64,000 nucleotides of DNA from JAJEFO01 sp965209045 (GCA_965209045.1 CBDBPW010000003.1:1364001-1428000); one strand, 5' to 3'; shown: positions 18,701 to 27,929, counted from the first letter of the stretch. Numbers and translations: made by a program. Notes: generated by a model from the letters alone, not told the origin.

Positions 18701-19093
18701 AAGGGCAACCCTGCCGCGAAACAAGCCTTCGAGCGACAGGCCCACGCCTAGGCTGTTCAAGTTTGCGAGCGAATTTCCGTCGCGCTGTGCCACAAGGACA
18801 TCACCCATCGAGATCAACGGCGACCCGTCGCGACCAATGGAAACACTCACGCTTCCCAGGCTGATCACGACGTCCTCAGAAAGGGCGTTCGCCCTGCTCT
18901 CGACAAAGGCGCGCGCGAATTCCGGCAACGGCAGTGACCGTCCTGACAGGACCAGTGCCAGAACGACGATCACGAGACCGGCAGCTGCAAGCGACAGCAT
19001 GAGCCCGACGCCTGCGCGCAATCGTCCGCCCGTCCTGCCGGCCTTTGGAGTCTCGGGAGGCTTCCCTGTCTTCCCTGTTTCCGAAGTCTCCAT
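15794..19093 (-). CDS. YhdP/AsmA-like inner-membrane protein (DUF3971)
   Basis: This 1099-residue protein has a short cytosolic N-terminus rich in Lys/Pro/Thr, one membrane anchor at about residues 26-50 (VGLMLSLAAAGLVIVVLALVL), and a long periplasmic part built of beta-rich repeats. These include segments such as LSLEGLFRGRVALTRMLLEGA and the C-terminal AsmA-like LDLAMVPVSG ... VEGVISPVYFLNAIGSIFSRR. The layout matches the YhdP/TamB/AsmA superfamily, whose E. coli members bridge the envelope and carry phospholipid to the outer membrane. It is somewhat shorter than E. coli YhdP. It is followed after 6 bp by queA, with which it is probably co-transcribed. It is divergent from the M23 peptidase/bactofilin pair, so three envelope genes cluster here. 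Confidence 0.8.
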   Translation of the reverse strand: METSETGKTGKPPETPKAGRTGGRLRAGVGLMLSLAAAGLVIVVLALVLSGRSLPLPEFARAFVESRANALSEDVVISLGSVSVSIGRDGSPLISMGDVLVAQRDGNSLANLNSLGVGLSLEGLFRGRVALTRMLLEGAQVTVRRDGDGRFAYRSEEDYWESEAEPLPGILEEVDRIVGAAALSSLEEVRATGIVLTLEDARSGRIWQATNASAVLRQSEDVLTVSARSDVFGGTDELAQMQLSVSRRRDTGRVSLGAQVTDMPAADIALQSPVLSLLGVLDAPISGAVRTEFGANGELISLAGTLDIAQGALRPTEDVPPAEFDSARAYFDFDAEQQRILLSELSLSGMGGEVSASGHVYLRDLDGIWPRAFLGQFRINRLAYSGDILEAPLSLEDVRIDVRLRLDPFSVELAQLVVDNDGIPLRANGSVSARNGLWFATIDATTDRVAASRVLEMWPTTLAPKTRSWLAGHVKGGVLRNASAAVRYSTGGMAPEYSLSFQVEDGIARILSGLPELDGVSALGTIRDGSFVLAMHQGGMSVGTGDRLDLAGSVFRVADLRAKPGQGVIEIEVTGSLTAVLTALNSRPLRVMERASQPPDIANADAEARAVVRLPLIDGLRQEDFTYQVDARIRNVRSELLVKNRVFASPELVLAANESGIGVVGSATLDDVPLTASWRQPFGAGASDGGRIKGTVVLSAEASAAFGVPLPQTSISGSAVAQFDLALPLTGAAHLDLASDLKGIAISLPEVDWSKPADAVALLEAAATLGDEPEIEHLSFLGDGLSFAGAFEISDGGLGRAAFDEIRIGDWVDVSAEISAGPGGAVAVITGGMLDLRESEFGSEGESSEAANALIDIALDRLIVSDSIVLSPFVGQVEMGPNGFSGAIESRVNGRTEISGRLVPTDGGTAIRIQSGDASGVLRDMGITPNAREGVLDLAMVPVSGAGGKTYDGEFQISDLRLRKAPAMAELLDAISVVGLLDQLDGPGIKFANVDGRFRLTPGQIRIHEAAAVGGSLGLSASGSYQLDTRELDVEGVISPVYFLNAIGSIFSRRGEGLFGFNYRVTGSTDDPRVSVNPLSILTPGMFREIFRANPPAEN

Positions 19094-19511
19094 GTTGGAA
19101 ACCGTTCAGCATGATGCACGCCGGAACGTAGCAGCATTCCATGGGGCCGGAAACAAAGATGAACCCGTTCCTGCGATACAACCCGCATAGAACGTTGCTC
19201 CGACTCGGGCAATCCAGGGACGTGCCTGCCAAGTTGCGCATGGCTGGCATTGGTTCCGGCGAGCTTCGCAATGCTGCAATCTGCGCCAATGTGTCTGCAT
19301 GCGCGTGGCAGGCGACGCGCTATCCTTGCGCTTCCTGTGGATCAATTTCGGGATTTCGGCAGAATTCCGCCCATTTGACCTGTCGTTGGTCCGGTTCGGC
19401 GAATGACTCCGAACGGACATGGCGCGGGACTTGACACAAGGCGCGGCGCAAAGGCATGAATCCTTAGCACTTTTCCCAAGAAAGGTACAGCCGCACGTGA
19501 ATCTCTTGGGC
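19094..19511. other. divergent intergenic region (yhdP-like / M23 peptidase)
   Basis: About 420 bp lie between two divergent envelope genes and presumably hold both promoters. No convincing box pair was recognised. A GTG at 19497 and the ATG at 19512 are competing starts for the peptidase. Confidence 0.5.
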
Positions 19512-20816
19512 ATGAAATTCCGTTCAACGCTCGCACGCGCCTTTCCAGAGAAGCGGCTATTCCTTCGAACTGACGGCGAAACAAGGCTCATTCGGCTCAC
19601 TCCCTTTGTCCAGATTGCCGGAATTTCAGGCGCAGCGCTGCTCCTCTGCTGGACGATCGTGTCGTCAGCCATGGTAGTGATGCACGGTTTCGGGTCGGGC
19701 ACTCTCTACGAACAGGCGCTCCGGGACCAAGCCGTCTACGAATCGCGCCTCAACGGGCTGGCGGTCGAACGCAATGCCCGTGCAAGGGAGGCAGCTGACG
19801 CCCATGAGCGGCTTGCCGCGGCCTTGGACGAGATATCGGCCATCCAGTCCCGGCTGCTCCGATCCGAGGAACGCCGTCGCGAACTGGAAACCGGCGTCGA
19901 CGTGATCGCCAGCACGCTTCGCAAGTCCATGGAAGAGCGTGATGACGCGCGGTTGCATGCCGCATCGCTGCTGGCGAGGCTCGGCGAACACGCGGACGGG
20001 CTTGCTGCAGAGACCACGGAAGAAGAGCTTTTCGCAACACTCGGGTTCCTGACCGCAACGCTGGCCAACGTTGCGGAGGAAAGGGACGACATACGGAGAG
20101 CGGCCGACGCGGCGGAAGCCCGGCTCGACGAGATCGCGTTCGAGAAGCGGCTCGAGACCGAGCGCAACGAGCGGGTCTTCCGCCAGATCGAAGATGCCGT
20201 GGAGACGTCGCTGGCGCCGATCAAGGACATGTTCGCAGCAGTCGGCCTGCCGACCGACAGCATAATCGAACAGGTGAGGCGGCGATATTCCGGTCAAGGT
20301 GGCCTCATTTCGCCGGTGGTATTCTCGACGTCCGGCGAGGCCGACGAGGATCCCCAGTTGCTCCGGGCCAGCGAAATCCTGGAACAGCTTCGTGAGGCCG
20401 AGCTATACCGAGTTGCAGTGCAGAGCATGCCCTTCGGCTATCCGATTCGAGGCGTTCATCGTTCGACCAGCGGATTCGGAATGCGCTGGGGCAAGATGCA
20501 TCGGGGCCATGACTGGGCCGGGCCGTCCGGAACCCCGATCCTTGCTACCGGGGACGGCGTAGTGACCTTTGCCAAGAGGCATGCGGGCTACGGCAAGATG
20601 GTCAAGATCAAGCACGAATTCGGCTTCGAGACCCGATATGCACATCTTTCCCGAATCCGGGTGAAAGAAGGGCAAAGAGTCTCGCGCGGAGAGAGAATCG
20701 GTGATATGGGAAACACTGGCAACTCGACGGGGACCCATCTGCACTACGAAATCCGCACGCATGGGAAAGCGATCAACCCACTGATTTACATCAAGGCAGC
20801 GAGAGATGTTTTCTAA
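19512..20816 (+). CDS. M23 family metallopeptidase with coiled coil
   Basis: This 434-residue protein has one membrane segment at about residues 36-56 (GISGAALLLCWTIVSSAMVV). A long predicted coiled coil follows (residues ~70-230, rich in Glu/Arg/Ala), then a C-terminal LytM/M23 domain. Zinc ligands are present in MHRGHDWAG, in AHLSRI, and in GTHLHYEIR, so the peptidase should be active on peptidoglycan cross-links. The architecture matches periplasmic DipM/EnvC-like or bactofilin-linked M23 enzymes. Start ATG 19512 is the choice closest to the protein pattern, but its ribosome site is weak; GTG 19497 is an alternative. The stop overlaps the bactofilin start by 11 bp, implying coupled translation. 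Confidence 0.88.
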   Translation: MKFRSTLARAFPEKRLFLRTDGETRLIRLTPFVQIAGISGAALLLCWTIVSSAMVVMHGFGSGTLYEQALRDQAVYESRLNGLAVERNARAREAADAHERLAAALDEISAIQSRLLRSEERRRELETGVDVIASTLRKSMEERDDARLHAASLLARLGEHADGLAAETTEEELFATLGFLTATLANVAEERDDIRRAADAAEARLDEIAFEKRLETERNERVFRQIEDAVETSLAPIKDMFAAVGLPTDSIIEQVRRRYSGQGGLISPVVFSTSGEADEDPQLLRASEILEQLREAELYRVAVQSMPFGYPIRGVHRSTSGFGMRWGKMHRGHDWAGPSGTPILATGDGVVTFAKRHAGYGKMVKIKHEFGFETRYAHLSRIRVKEGQRVSRGERIGDMGNTGNSTGTHLHYEIRTHGKAINPLIYIKAARDVF

Positions 20817-21333
20817 GACCAAGACAAGCGAACCCGACTCGAATCAGAAGTCCGGCGAGACCTTCAAGGCCAAGGCCGGAGAGGACATGCCGACGGTGAG
20901 TGAAGTGCCCGCACGCACGCAGAAGGCCAAGCCGCCCCCATCGGTGCTGGCCTCGGACCTCAAGGTGATCGGCAACATCAGGACATCTGGCGACATCAAC
21001 ATCGAAGGCGAGGTGGAGGGCAACATTCACGCTCATCTGCTGACGGTCGGAGAGAGCGCGACGATCAAGGGCGAATGCAACGCGGACGATGTTGTCGTGC
21101 ACGGCCGTGTCGTCGGCAAGGTGCGAGGGCTCAAGGTGCGCCTTACATCGAACGCGCGTGTCGAAGGCGACATCATCCACAAGACGATTGCAATCGAATC
21201 GGGCGCGCACTTTGACGGTTCGGTTCAGCGGCAGAAGGATCCGCCCAGCACCAAGCCTGTCAGCAACCCGCCCAAGGCTCCTGGATCGCCTCCTCCAAAC
21301 GCCCAGCCGCAGGCGGCATCAGTCAAGACCTGA
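20806..21333 (+). CDS. bactofilin
   Basis: This 175-residue protein has the bactofilin beta-helix in the centre, with repeats of the type DLKVIGNIRTSGDINIEGEVEGNI and VVGKVRGLKVRL. It is flanked by a charged N-terminal tail (~45 residues) and a proline-rich C-terminal tail. Bactofilins polymerise without nucleotide into membrane-associated scaffolds that recruit cell-wall enzymes. The start at 20806 lies inside the end of the M23 peptidase gene. Bactofilin/M23 pairs are a known arrangement in alphaproteobacteria and epsilonproteobacteria (as in BacA and the CcmA/Csd proteins), so the pair probably acts together in localised wall remodelling. Confidence 0.92.
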   Translation: MFSKTKTSEPDSNQKSGETFKAKAGEDMPTVSEVPARTQKAKPPPSVLASDLKVIGNIRTSGDINIEGEVEGNIHAHLLTVGESATIKGECNADDVVVHGRVVGKVRGLKVRLTSNARVEGDIIHKTIAIESGAHFDGSVQRQKDPPSTKPVSNPPKAPGSPPPNAQPQAASVKT

Positions 21334-21346
21334 ACCGTGCGCGATG

Positions 21347-21380
21347 AGATCAGGGGGCCGAAATTGCGGCGTCCTGATCT
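21347..21380 (+). terminator. hairpin after bactofilin
   Basis: AGATCAGG (21347-21354) pairs with CCTGATCT (21373-21380), enclosing a second stem GCCG/CGGC with an AAATTG loop. It lies 13 nt after the bactofilin stop. There is no U-tract, so it may be a terminator, an RNA-stabilising end or a leader element of glnE. Confidence 0.4.
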
Positions 21381-21535
21381 TGGATGTGCATCCTCCGTCG
21401 GCAACATTGAGTGCCTGAAGGCCCGGCCTCGCGGTCGGGCGCGTCCCGCCATTGCGCGATTCGGCCCGGAACTTGTCAACCACTCGTGAATGGGACAAGC
21501 AGTGTAGCGGCAGCGTTCGCAGAAAGGCACTTGGC

Positions 21536-24526
21536 ATGCCAGGTCAGGATTCGACGACTCTCGACCCATCCGACGAAGTCTTCCTCGCCGGAGTCTGCAG
21601 GCCGATAAGATCCGTTTCCGGGGAAGTCGCTGAAGAGGCCTTGAGCGACATTCGCGAAGCCGGGTCCGGCCTGCCCGACTTGATCGCGTTCCTGGACAAG
21701 GAATCGCGAAACCGAGACCTGCTTCTCGCTTCGATCGCGCTTTCGCCGCACCTTCGCGGCATTGCGACCACTCACCCGGAATGCATCCTGCCGACCTTTG
21801 TCGAAGTGCCGGACGAGTTGCTCAATCGCCTTGTCGAGGATGCAAGGGAGGCGTGGCGAACATACCAGTCCGAAGCTGACCTTATGCAGCGACTGCGCGG
21901 GCTCAAGCGCCAGCTTGCCTTCTCGCTGGCACTCTACGACCTCAGGCGGATCCTCGAGACGCGAAGGGTCACCTCCTGGCTCAGTGCCTTCGCGCGCGCT
22001 GCTGCGTCGTCCGCAGTCAATCACGTGCTGAAGGCAGCGCACAATTCCGGCAAGCTGGTCCTGAACGACGAGGAGGATCCAAGCAGATCGTCGGGGCTTG
22101 CCGTCATCGGCATGGGCAAGCTCGGATCGGGCGAACTGAACTATTCCTCCGACATTGATCTCGTCGTGATCTACGACCCGCAGGCAGGGATCGTGAAGGA
22201 CGAGAGTGAGGCCACGCGCATCTTCTCCCGCATGATCCGCCGTCTCATCAAGATTCTCCAGGAGCGCACGGGAGACGGGTACGTCTTTCGGACGGACCTC
22301 CGCCTGCGGCCGGACCCCGGCTCCACAGCGCTAGCCCTGCCCTACGAAATCGCGATGCGCTACTACGAGGACAGAGGCCAGACCTGGGAGAGGGCGGCGT
22401 ACATAAAGGCGGGCGTCGTGGCCGGCGACCTGCAAACCGGCAGCGCCTTTTGCAGGGAAATGACGCCGTTCATCTTCCGCAAGTACCTTGATTACGTTGC
22501 CATCGCCGACATCCACTCGATCAAGCGGCAGATTCATGCGCACAAGGGATTCGGCGAAATCACCGTGCTTGGACACAACGTCAAGCTCGGACGTGGCGGC
22601 ATTCGGGAAATCGAGTTCTTTGCCCAGACCCAGCAACTGATTGCTGGCGGACGCATGCCCGCGCTTCGCACGCGTCCGACAGAGAGGACTCTCGCGGCGC
22701 TGGCGGAGCAAGGGTGGATCGACCACAGGACGGAAGTCTTGCTCCGGGACGCCTACTGGTTCCTGCGCGATGTCGAGCATCGGATCCAGATGCGCCGCGA
22801 CGAGCAAACGCACTTGCTGCCGGACAACGAGGAAGAACTAGGCGAACTCGCGCTGATGATGGGATTCGAGAGCGCCGACGCCTTTGCCAACACGTTTCGG
22901 AAAACGCTGGAACTGGTCGAGGGCCACTATGACCGGCTCTTCGAGCAGGACAAGGACCACCCGGTCGAGGAAGGCAGTTTCGTCTTCGCCGGCGATGACG
23001 ACGATCCCGACACGCTTGAAACGCTGAGCAAGATGGGGTTTCAGCGCCCGTCCAGAGTGTCGTCAACCGTTCGGACGTGGCAATCCGGGCGCTACCGTGC
23101 AACCCGGACCGACGCGGCGCGCCATCGCCTTGCCGACCTCATGCCCCGGCTTCTGCAGACATTCGCCGATACGGGGCAGCCCGACGAGACGCTCGTGAAG
23201 TTTGACACGTTTCTGTCTGCATTGCCGGCCGGCATTCAGCTGTTTTCCGTCCTCGGCAGCAATTCCGGCCTGATGTCGCTGCTGGTCAACATCCTCGGCG
23301 CCGCCCCGAAGCTCGCAACCGTCATAAGCCGCAAGCCGAACATATTCGACGGCATGCTGGACCCGGCGTTGCTGTCAGAACTGCCGGTCCGTCGCGTGCT
23401 GTCAGACCGCCTTGACGCGTTTCTCAACGGAGAGTTCGCCCACGAGGAAATCCTCAACCGCCTGCGGATCTTCGCCGCCGAACAGAAGTTCCTGATCGGC
23501 GTACGGCTCTTGACCGGCGCGATCAGCGGCGAGCGCGCGGCCTGGGCCTTCACTGACATAGCCGATCTGACGATGCAGGCCGCGCTCGCTGCGGTCACGA
23601 AGGAAATGGAGGCCTCGCATGGCCGCGTCGCTGGCGGCAAGGTGACCATCGTCGGCCTTGGAAAGCTCGGCAGCCTGGAGATGACTGCCGATTCCGACGT
23701 CGACATCATTCTGCTATACACCCATGACCCCGACTGCTCGGAATCTGATGGCGCCAACCCGATCGACCCGGTTCGCTACTACACCAGGCTTACGCGACGC
23801 CTGATCGCCGCCCTCTCCGCGCCAACTGCAGAGGGTGTGCTCTACGAGGTTGACATGCGCCTTCGGCCCTCCGGCAACAAGGGCCCGGTTGCAACCAACA
23901 TCAATGCATTCAGCAGGTATCAACGCGAGGAAGCATGGACCTGGGAACACATGGCGCTGACGCGCGCGCGGGTCGTAGCCGGCGACCAGACGCTTGCCCT
24001 TGACGTCTGGGAGGTGCTTGACGACGTTCTCTTTGCCGTCCGCGACGTGAAGAAGTCCGCCAAGAGCATGACGGAGATGCGACAGCGGATCGCGGACGAG
24101 AAGCCTCCCGCAAACGTCTGGGACCTGAAGCTGGTTCCTGGTGGCCTGATCGACATCGAGTTCATCGCGCAATTCCTGCGCCTGCATGCCGGCCATGTCC
24201 TGGACGACCTCCCGGCGCCGGGAGCGGAAACCCGGTCGACGCTTGAGGCGCTTGGTCCGGTGATGATCGGTGCAAACGAAACGGCGACGCTCGTCGACGC
24301 GCTGCATCTCTATACCCAGATCCAGCAAGTCATCCGCCTTTGTCTTGAAACCCGGTTCGACCCGGAAACCGCACCGCACGCATTCCGGGAACTGATGCTT
24401 GGCTGTGTCGACTTTCCGGACTTCGACACGCTCGTGGCTCATCTGACGGACACCGCGCAAGCTGTGAGGGACGTGTTCACACGCACGATAGTGGAAGGGA
24501 AGCTACGCGTTCAGACAGACGACTGA
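21536..24526 (+). CDS. glnE: bifunctional glutamine synthetase adenylyltransferase/deadenylase
   Basis: This 996-residue GlnE sets glutamine synthetase activity by adding or removing AMP in response to PII and glutamine. Two nucleotidyltransferase domains are visible. The N-terminal (deadenylase) one has GMGKLGSGELNYSSDIDL near residue 205. The C-terminal (adenylylase) one has GLGKLGSLEMTADSDVDI near residue 705. The paired aspartates of each active site are intact. Start ATG 21536 is favoured by AAAGG about 9 nt upstream; the frame is open 84 nt further without similarity. The gene is monocistronic here, between bactofilin and the convergent TRAP operon. The ammonium transporter at 54 kb is the only other nitrogen gene in view. 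Confidence 0.96.
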   Translation: MPGQDSTTLDPSDEVFLAGVCRPIRSVSGEVAEEALSDIREAGSGLPDLIAFLDKESRNRDLLLASIALSPHLRGIATTHPECILPTFVEVPDELLNRLVEDAREAWRTYQSEADLMQRLRGLKRQLAFSLALYDLRRILETRRVTSWLSAFARAAASSAVNHVLKAAHNSGKLVLNDEEDPSRSSGLAVIGMGKLGSGELNYSSDIDLVVIYDPQAGIVKDESEATRIFSRMIRRLIKILQERTGDGYVFRTDLRLRPDPGSTALALPYEIAMRYYEDRGQTWERAAYIKAGVVAGDLQTGSAFCREMTPFIFRKYLDYVAIADIHSIKRQIHAHKGFGEITVLGHNVKLGRGGIREIEFFAQTQQLIAGGRMPALRTRPTERTLAALAEQGWIDHRTEVLLRDAYWFLRDVEHRIQMRRDEQTHLLPDNEEELGELALMMGFESADAFANTFRKTLELVEGHYDRLFEQDKDHPVEEGSFVFAGDDDDPDTLETLSKMGFQRPSRVSSTVRTWQSGRYRATRTDAARHRLADLMPRLLQTFADTGQPDETLVKFDTFLSALPAGIQLFSVLGSNSGLMSLLVNILGAAPKLATVISRKPNIFDGMLDPALLSELPVRRVLSDRLDAFLNGEFAHEEILNRLRIFAAEQKFLIGVRLLTGAISGERAAWAFTDIADLTMQAALAAVTKEMEASHGRVAGGKVTIVGLGKLGSLEMTADSDVDIILLYTHDPDCSESDGANPIDPVRYYTRLTRRLIAALSAPTAEGVLYEVDMRLRPSGNKGPVATNINAFSRYQREEAWTWEHMALTRARVVAGDQTLALDVWEVLDDVLFAVRDVKKSAKSMTEMRQRIADEKPPANVWDLKLVPGGLIDIEFIAQFLRLHAGHVLDDLPAPGAETRSTLEALGPVMIGANETATLVDALHLYTQIQQVIRLCLETRFDPETAPHAFRELMLGCVDFPDFDTLVAHLTDTAQAVRDVFTRTIVEGKLRVQTDD

Positions 24527-24553
24527 GACCTCTCCCTGGGGCGAAGGGAGGTC
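24527..24553. terminator. hairpin between convergent glnE and dctM
   Basis: GACCT-(CT)-CCCT pairs with AGGG-AGGTC around a 7-nt loop, beginning directly after the glnE stop and ending 11 nt before the dctM stop. Its position between convergent genes suits a bidirectional terminator. No U-tract is present. Confidence 0.45.
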
Positions 24554-24564
24554 GGAAGAGGCCG

Positions 24565-25941
24565 CTACCTCGTGATCAATTCCGGGCCCATGAACGTGTT
24601 TGGCAGGAAGGTGCTGAGCCAAGGTACGTAGGTGACCAGAATCAGGAACGCGACGAGCACGGCCAGGAACGGCAACGCCGCGCGCACCACTGCCATCATC
24701 GGCATGCCTGCAACGCCGGACGTCACGAAGAGATTCAGGCCCACGGGAGGCGTGATCATGCCGATTTCCATGTTGACCACCATGATGATGCCCAAATGAA
24801 TCGGATCGATTCCAAGCTCGACCGCAATCGGGAACATCAACGGGGCAACGATCACGAGCAGACCGGATGGCTCCATGAACTGCCCGCCGATCAGCAAGAT
24901 GACGTTCACGATGATCAGGAACGCAATGGGCCCGTAGCCAACTTCCAGCATCGCGCCTGCAATGGCCTGAGGAATCTGTTCGTCGGTCAGCACGTGTTTC
25001 AGGAGAAGTGCGTTCGCGATGACGAACAGTAGCGTGACAGTCAGATTGCCGGCTTCCAGAAGGGTGTTCCTCGTGTCCGGGTGAACGAAGGCAGTGATCA
25101 AGGCCTGAGGCTTGCGATGCAGCGGAATGTTCGCTGCCGCAGATGCCGTCGCGAGCGGACCCATGTCGCGATATACGAAGCATGCAACAAAGAACGCGTA
25201 AACCGCCGCCACCGCTGCGGCTTCGGTCGGCGTGAACACCCCGCCATAGATGCCGCCAAGGATGATGAGTATGAGGAAAAGGCCCCAGCCAGCCTCACGC
25301 CCGCTCTCGAAGATCTCCCGCAAGCCCTTCCAGTCGCCCCGTGGCAGGTTGCGGACCCTGGCCATCACGTAGATCGTGACCATCAGCATGAGGCCCGCGA
25401 CGATTCCGGGAATGACGCCAGCGAGAAACATCCGTCCCACCGAAACCTCGACCGCCGCCGCGTATACGACCATGACAATTGATGGCGGAATGAGGATGCC
25501 AAGTGTGCCGGCATTGCAGATCACGCCTGCAGCGAATTCCTTCGAGTATCCAACTTGACGCATGCCGGCCACCACGATCGTGCCAATTGCGACAACCGTG
25601 GCGGGCGACGAGCCGGAAAGCGCTGCAAAGAGCATGCAGGCGAAGACGCCAGCGATTGCCAGACCGCCAGGCAGGTGCCCGACGCAAGCGACCGAGAACC
25701 GGATGATCCGGCGCGCGACGCCACCCGTCGTCATGAAGGCCGATGCCAGAATGAAGAACGGAATCGCAAGCAACGTGAAGTGCCCCTCGAATGCCTCGAA
25801 GAGCGTACCTGCTACGGAGGCAAGCGAACTCTCCGAGTAGACCAGCAGGAACAGAGTAGAGGACAGTCCCAGCGCGACCGCGATCGGAACGCCAAGCAGG
25901 AGAAGCCCGATCACCATCGAGAACAGGAGGACGACTTCCAT
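24565..25941 (-). CDS. dctM: TRAP transporter large permease DctM
   Basis: This 458-residue protein has about twelve hydrophobic segments. It shows the DctM signatures LLAIPFFILASAFMTTGG, ALSGSSPATVVAIGTI, the re-entrant NAGTLGILIPPSIVMVVY, and its second-half counterpart MEIGMITPPVGLNLFV. It is the sodium-coupled elevator subunit in the inner membrane. The start overlaps the dctQ stop by one base (TAATG), so the two are translationally coupled. Together with dctQ and dctP upstream it forms a complete TRAP system. Confidence 0.95.
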   Translation of the reverse strand: MEVVLLFSMVIGLLLLGVPIAVALGLSSTLFLLVYSESSLASVAGTLFEAFEGHFTLLAIPFFILASAFMTTGGVARRIIRFSVACVGHLPGGLAIAGVFACMLFAALSGSSPATVVAIGTIVVAGMRQVGYSKEFAAGVICNAGTLGILIPPSIVMVVYAAAVEVSVGRMFLAGVIPGIVAGLMLMVTIYVMARVRNLPRGDWKGLREIFESGREAGWGLFLILIILGGIYGGVFTPTEAAAVAAVYAFFVACFVYRDMGPLATASAAANIPLHRKPQALITAFVHPDTRNTLLEAGNLTVTLLFVIANALLLKHVLTDEQIPQAIAGAMLEVGYGPIAFLIIVNVILLIGGQFMEPSGLLVIVAPLMFPIAVELGIDPIHLGIIMVVNMEIGMITPPVGLNLFVTSGVAGMPMMAVVRAALPFLAVLVAFLILVTYVPWLSTFLPNTFMGPELITR

Positions 25942-26606
25942 TATCCTTTCTCTCGCTCGTCTGCCCGGAACTCCACCAGCTCGTCGTCGACCTCGTGACT
26001 GACAACCAGCCGGTCAGTCGCACCCTGCCAAATGCGCCATGCTGCCTGAAGGAATCGAAAGAGCAGGAGCGCTGCGGACAAGGGCAGCACAAGGTAGGGG
26101 ATTGCCTTCGGCACTTTCTCGAAGGGAGGATCGCCAGGGTACAGCAGCCAGCCCTCGACGAATCTCAGGAATTCGGGCAGCGGAATGTCGTTCACCTCGT
26201 AGAAGGACTGGCTACGAAACGTCTCGCGGAAACCCAGTGGAAACCAGCGCCCTGAGGTTGGAGGCAGGTCCGCAAAGACAGCCCAGTAGTCGTAGCCGCC
26301 TTTCAGGAGCAGGAACGCAAACGCAATGCAGCAAGCGACCGAAACAAGGCCAAGGGCGCGGCGCGCGCGCGGCTGCACGGCATTGATGACCAGGTCGACG
26401 CCCAGATGCATGCCCTTCTTGACCGCGTAGGACGCGCCAAGAAGCACTAGCCAGCCGCAGGCAAAGACCGTCAACTCCAGCGCCCAGAGGATGTTCGAAT
26501 TGAACACGTACCGGGCAACTACGTTCGCAAAGGTCAACAGGGTCATCAGGCCGAGAAGCGCTGCAATCAGCGTTTCCTCGATTGCATCCGTCCAACTCGC
26601 GCGCAT
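25941..26606 (-). CDS. dctQ: TRAP transporter small permease DctQ
   Basis: This 221-residue protein has four hydrophobic helices (for example LIAALLGLMTLLTFANVVARYVF split across the first, and the WLVLLGASYAVKKGMHLGVDL region). The latter motif, GASYAVKKGMHLGVD, is typical of DctQ. A longer than usual periplasmic loop (residues ~115-165) precedes the last helix. It pairs with DctM in the membrane. Start ATG 26606 was chosen from GGAG 8 nt upstream; the frame continues 5' without homology. About 320 bp containing a strong hairpin separate it from dctP. Confidence 0.9.
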   Translation of the reverse strand: MRASWTDAIEETLIAALLGLMTLLTFANVVARYVFNSNILWALELTVFACGWLVLLGASYAVKKGMHLGVDLVINAVQPRARRALGLVSVACCIAFAFLLLKGGYDYWAVFADLPPTSGRWFPLGFRETFRSQSFYEVNDIPLPEFLRFVEGWLLYPGDPPFEKVPKAIPYLVLPLSAALLLFRFLQAAWRIWQGATDRLVVSHEVDDELVEFRADEREKG

Positions 26607-26893
26607 GGCCAATGTCTCCGTTCCGTCAGGATCACTACCCGAACCGGATTTCGATTGCAGCCCGCAAAACAAGGCGTCAGCAACGCGACAAGGTTCAGGC
26701 GGCGGGCGGGTCGCGAGTTGCCTGCGACATGCAACCATGCGTCGTTCCCGACATCCGAAAACGAATTCGGCCACGGGCGGGCAATGAGTGCGTGCGGGGC
26801 AAGGATCGAGGCGGCAGATTCAGCCTGTTGTCGCGCCGCCAAGGCGGAGACCCGTCTCGGATCGGCGCAATCTGAAATCTCCGTGCCGGGATT

Positions 26894-26919
26894 GCGGGCG
26901 GGCTCGGAAGCCCGCCCGC
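26894..26919 (-). terminator. GC-rich hairpin after dctP
   Basis: An 11-bp perfect stem GCGGGCGGGCT (26894-26904) pairs with 26909-26919 around a 4-nt loop, 8 nt downstream of the dctP stop. It lacks a U-tract, so it may partly terminate or protect the dctP transcript. That would leave binding protein in excess over permease. Confidence 0.6.
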
Positions 26920-26927
26920 CTCAGGTC

Positions 26928-27929
26928 CTACATGCTCATGTTGATGTCTTGGGCGGCGTCGATCAGCGCCGCCGGAACATCGTCCGAGAACTTGTCCCAG
27001 ACTGGACGCATTGCATCAACCCAGGCCGCGCGTTGCTCCGGCGTCAGTTCGCGTATTGTCCCGCCAGCGTCCAGAATTGCCTGACGAGCTTGCTGATTGA
27101 CGGCAAACGCCTCGCCGTTGCGGGTCTCGGTGACTTCCCGCAGGATGCCGAGAAACTGCTCGCGCACATTCGAATCCAGACCGGCGAGCCAGTCTGTCGA
27201 GGCGACAACCAGATAGTCGATGATGCCGTGATTGGTCTCCGTGACACCGTCCTGGACTTCGAAGAATTTCCGGCCATAGATGTTCGACCAGGTATTCTCC
27301 TGGCCGTCCACGACTCCCTGCTGCAGGGCTCCGTAAACCTCCGAGAAGGCCATCTTCTGCGGGTTTGCGCCTATGGCTTCGAACTGCGCCTGCAAGACGT
27401 CGCTCGCCTGGATCCGGAACTTGAGCCCTTGGGCTTCGGACGGCAAGAGAAGCGGCACGTTGGCCGACATCTGCTTCATGCCGTTGTGCCAGAATTCCAA
27501 CCCCTGGAGACCTCGGCGCTGCATCGAGTCCTTCATGGCCTGCCCGGCCGCCGACGCCTGAAACGCATCGACGGACTCGACGTTCTTGAACATGAACGGC
27601 AAGTCGAAGAGCCTGAACTGGCGCGTGAAGTTTTCAAACTTCGACAGCGAGGGCGCGGCAAGCTGCACGTCGCCTTGAAGAAGCGCTTCAAGCACCTTGT
27701 CGTCGTTGTAGAGCGTGGAGTTCGGGAAGACTTCCATGCACATCCTCCCGTTCATTTCATTGTTCACGCGCTCTGCGAGAAGCGTCGCGGCGATCCCCTT
27801 CGGGTGCTTGTCGGTATTGGTGACGTGGCTGAACTTGACCACGGTCTCTCCGTCATCACAGGCGGCAAGGGCAGACTGGGCGCAAAGGGCCAATGTCATG
27901 GCTGCGGCGGCGGCTGCGAGGTTCTTCAT
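26928..27929 (-). CDS. dctP: TRAP transporter solute-binding protein DctP
   Basis: This 333-residue periplasmic protein has a clear signal peptide (MKNLAAAAAAMTLALCAQS, cut near ALA-A). The core has the DctP-family pattern: GLKFRIQASDV with the substrate carboxylate-binding arginine, then IGANPQKMAFSEVYGAL and GVVDGQENTWSNIY. These fit the C4-dicarboxylate branch, though the true ligand is unproven. Start ATG 27929 follows a GGAG-type ribosome site about 10 nt upstream. It is first in the operon dctP - hairpin - dctQ - dctM. Confidence 0.92.
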   Translation of the reverse strand: MKNLAAAAAAMTLALCAQSALAACDDGETVVKFSHVTNTDKHPKGIAATLLAERVNNEMNGRMCMEVFPNSTLYNDDKVLEALLQGDVQLAAPSLSKFENFTRQFRLFDLPFMFKNVESVDAFQASAAGQAMKDSMQRRGLQGLEFWHNGMKQMSANVPLLLPSEAQGLKFRIQASDVLQAQFEAIGANPQKMAFSEVYGALQQGVVDGQENTWSNIYGRKFFEVQDGVTETNHGIIDYLVVASTDWLAGLDSNVREQFLGILREVTETRNGEAFAVNQQARQAILDAGGTIRELTPEQRAAWVDAMRPVWDKFSDDVPAALIDAAQDINMSM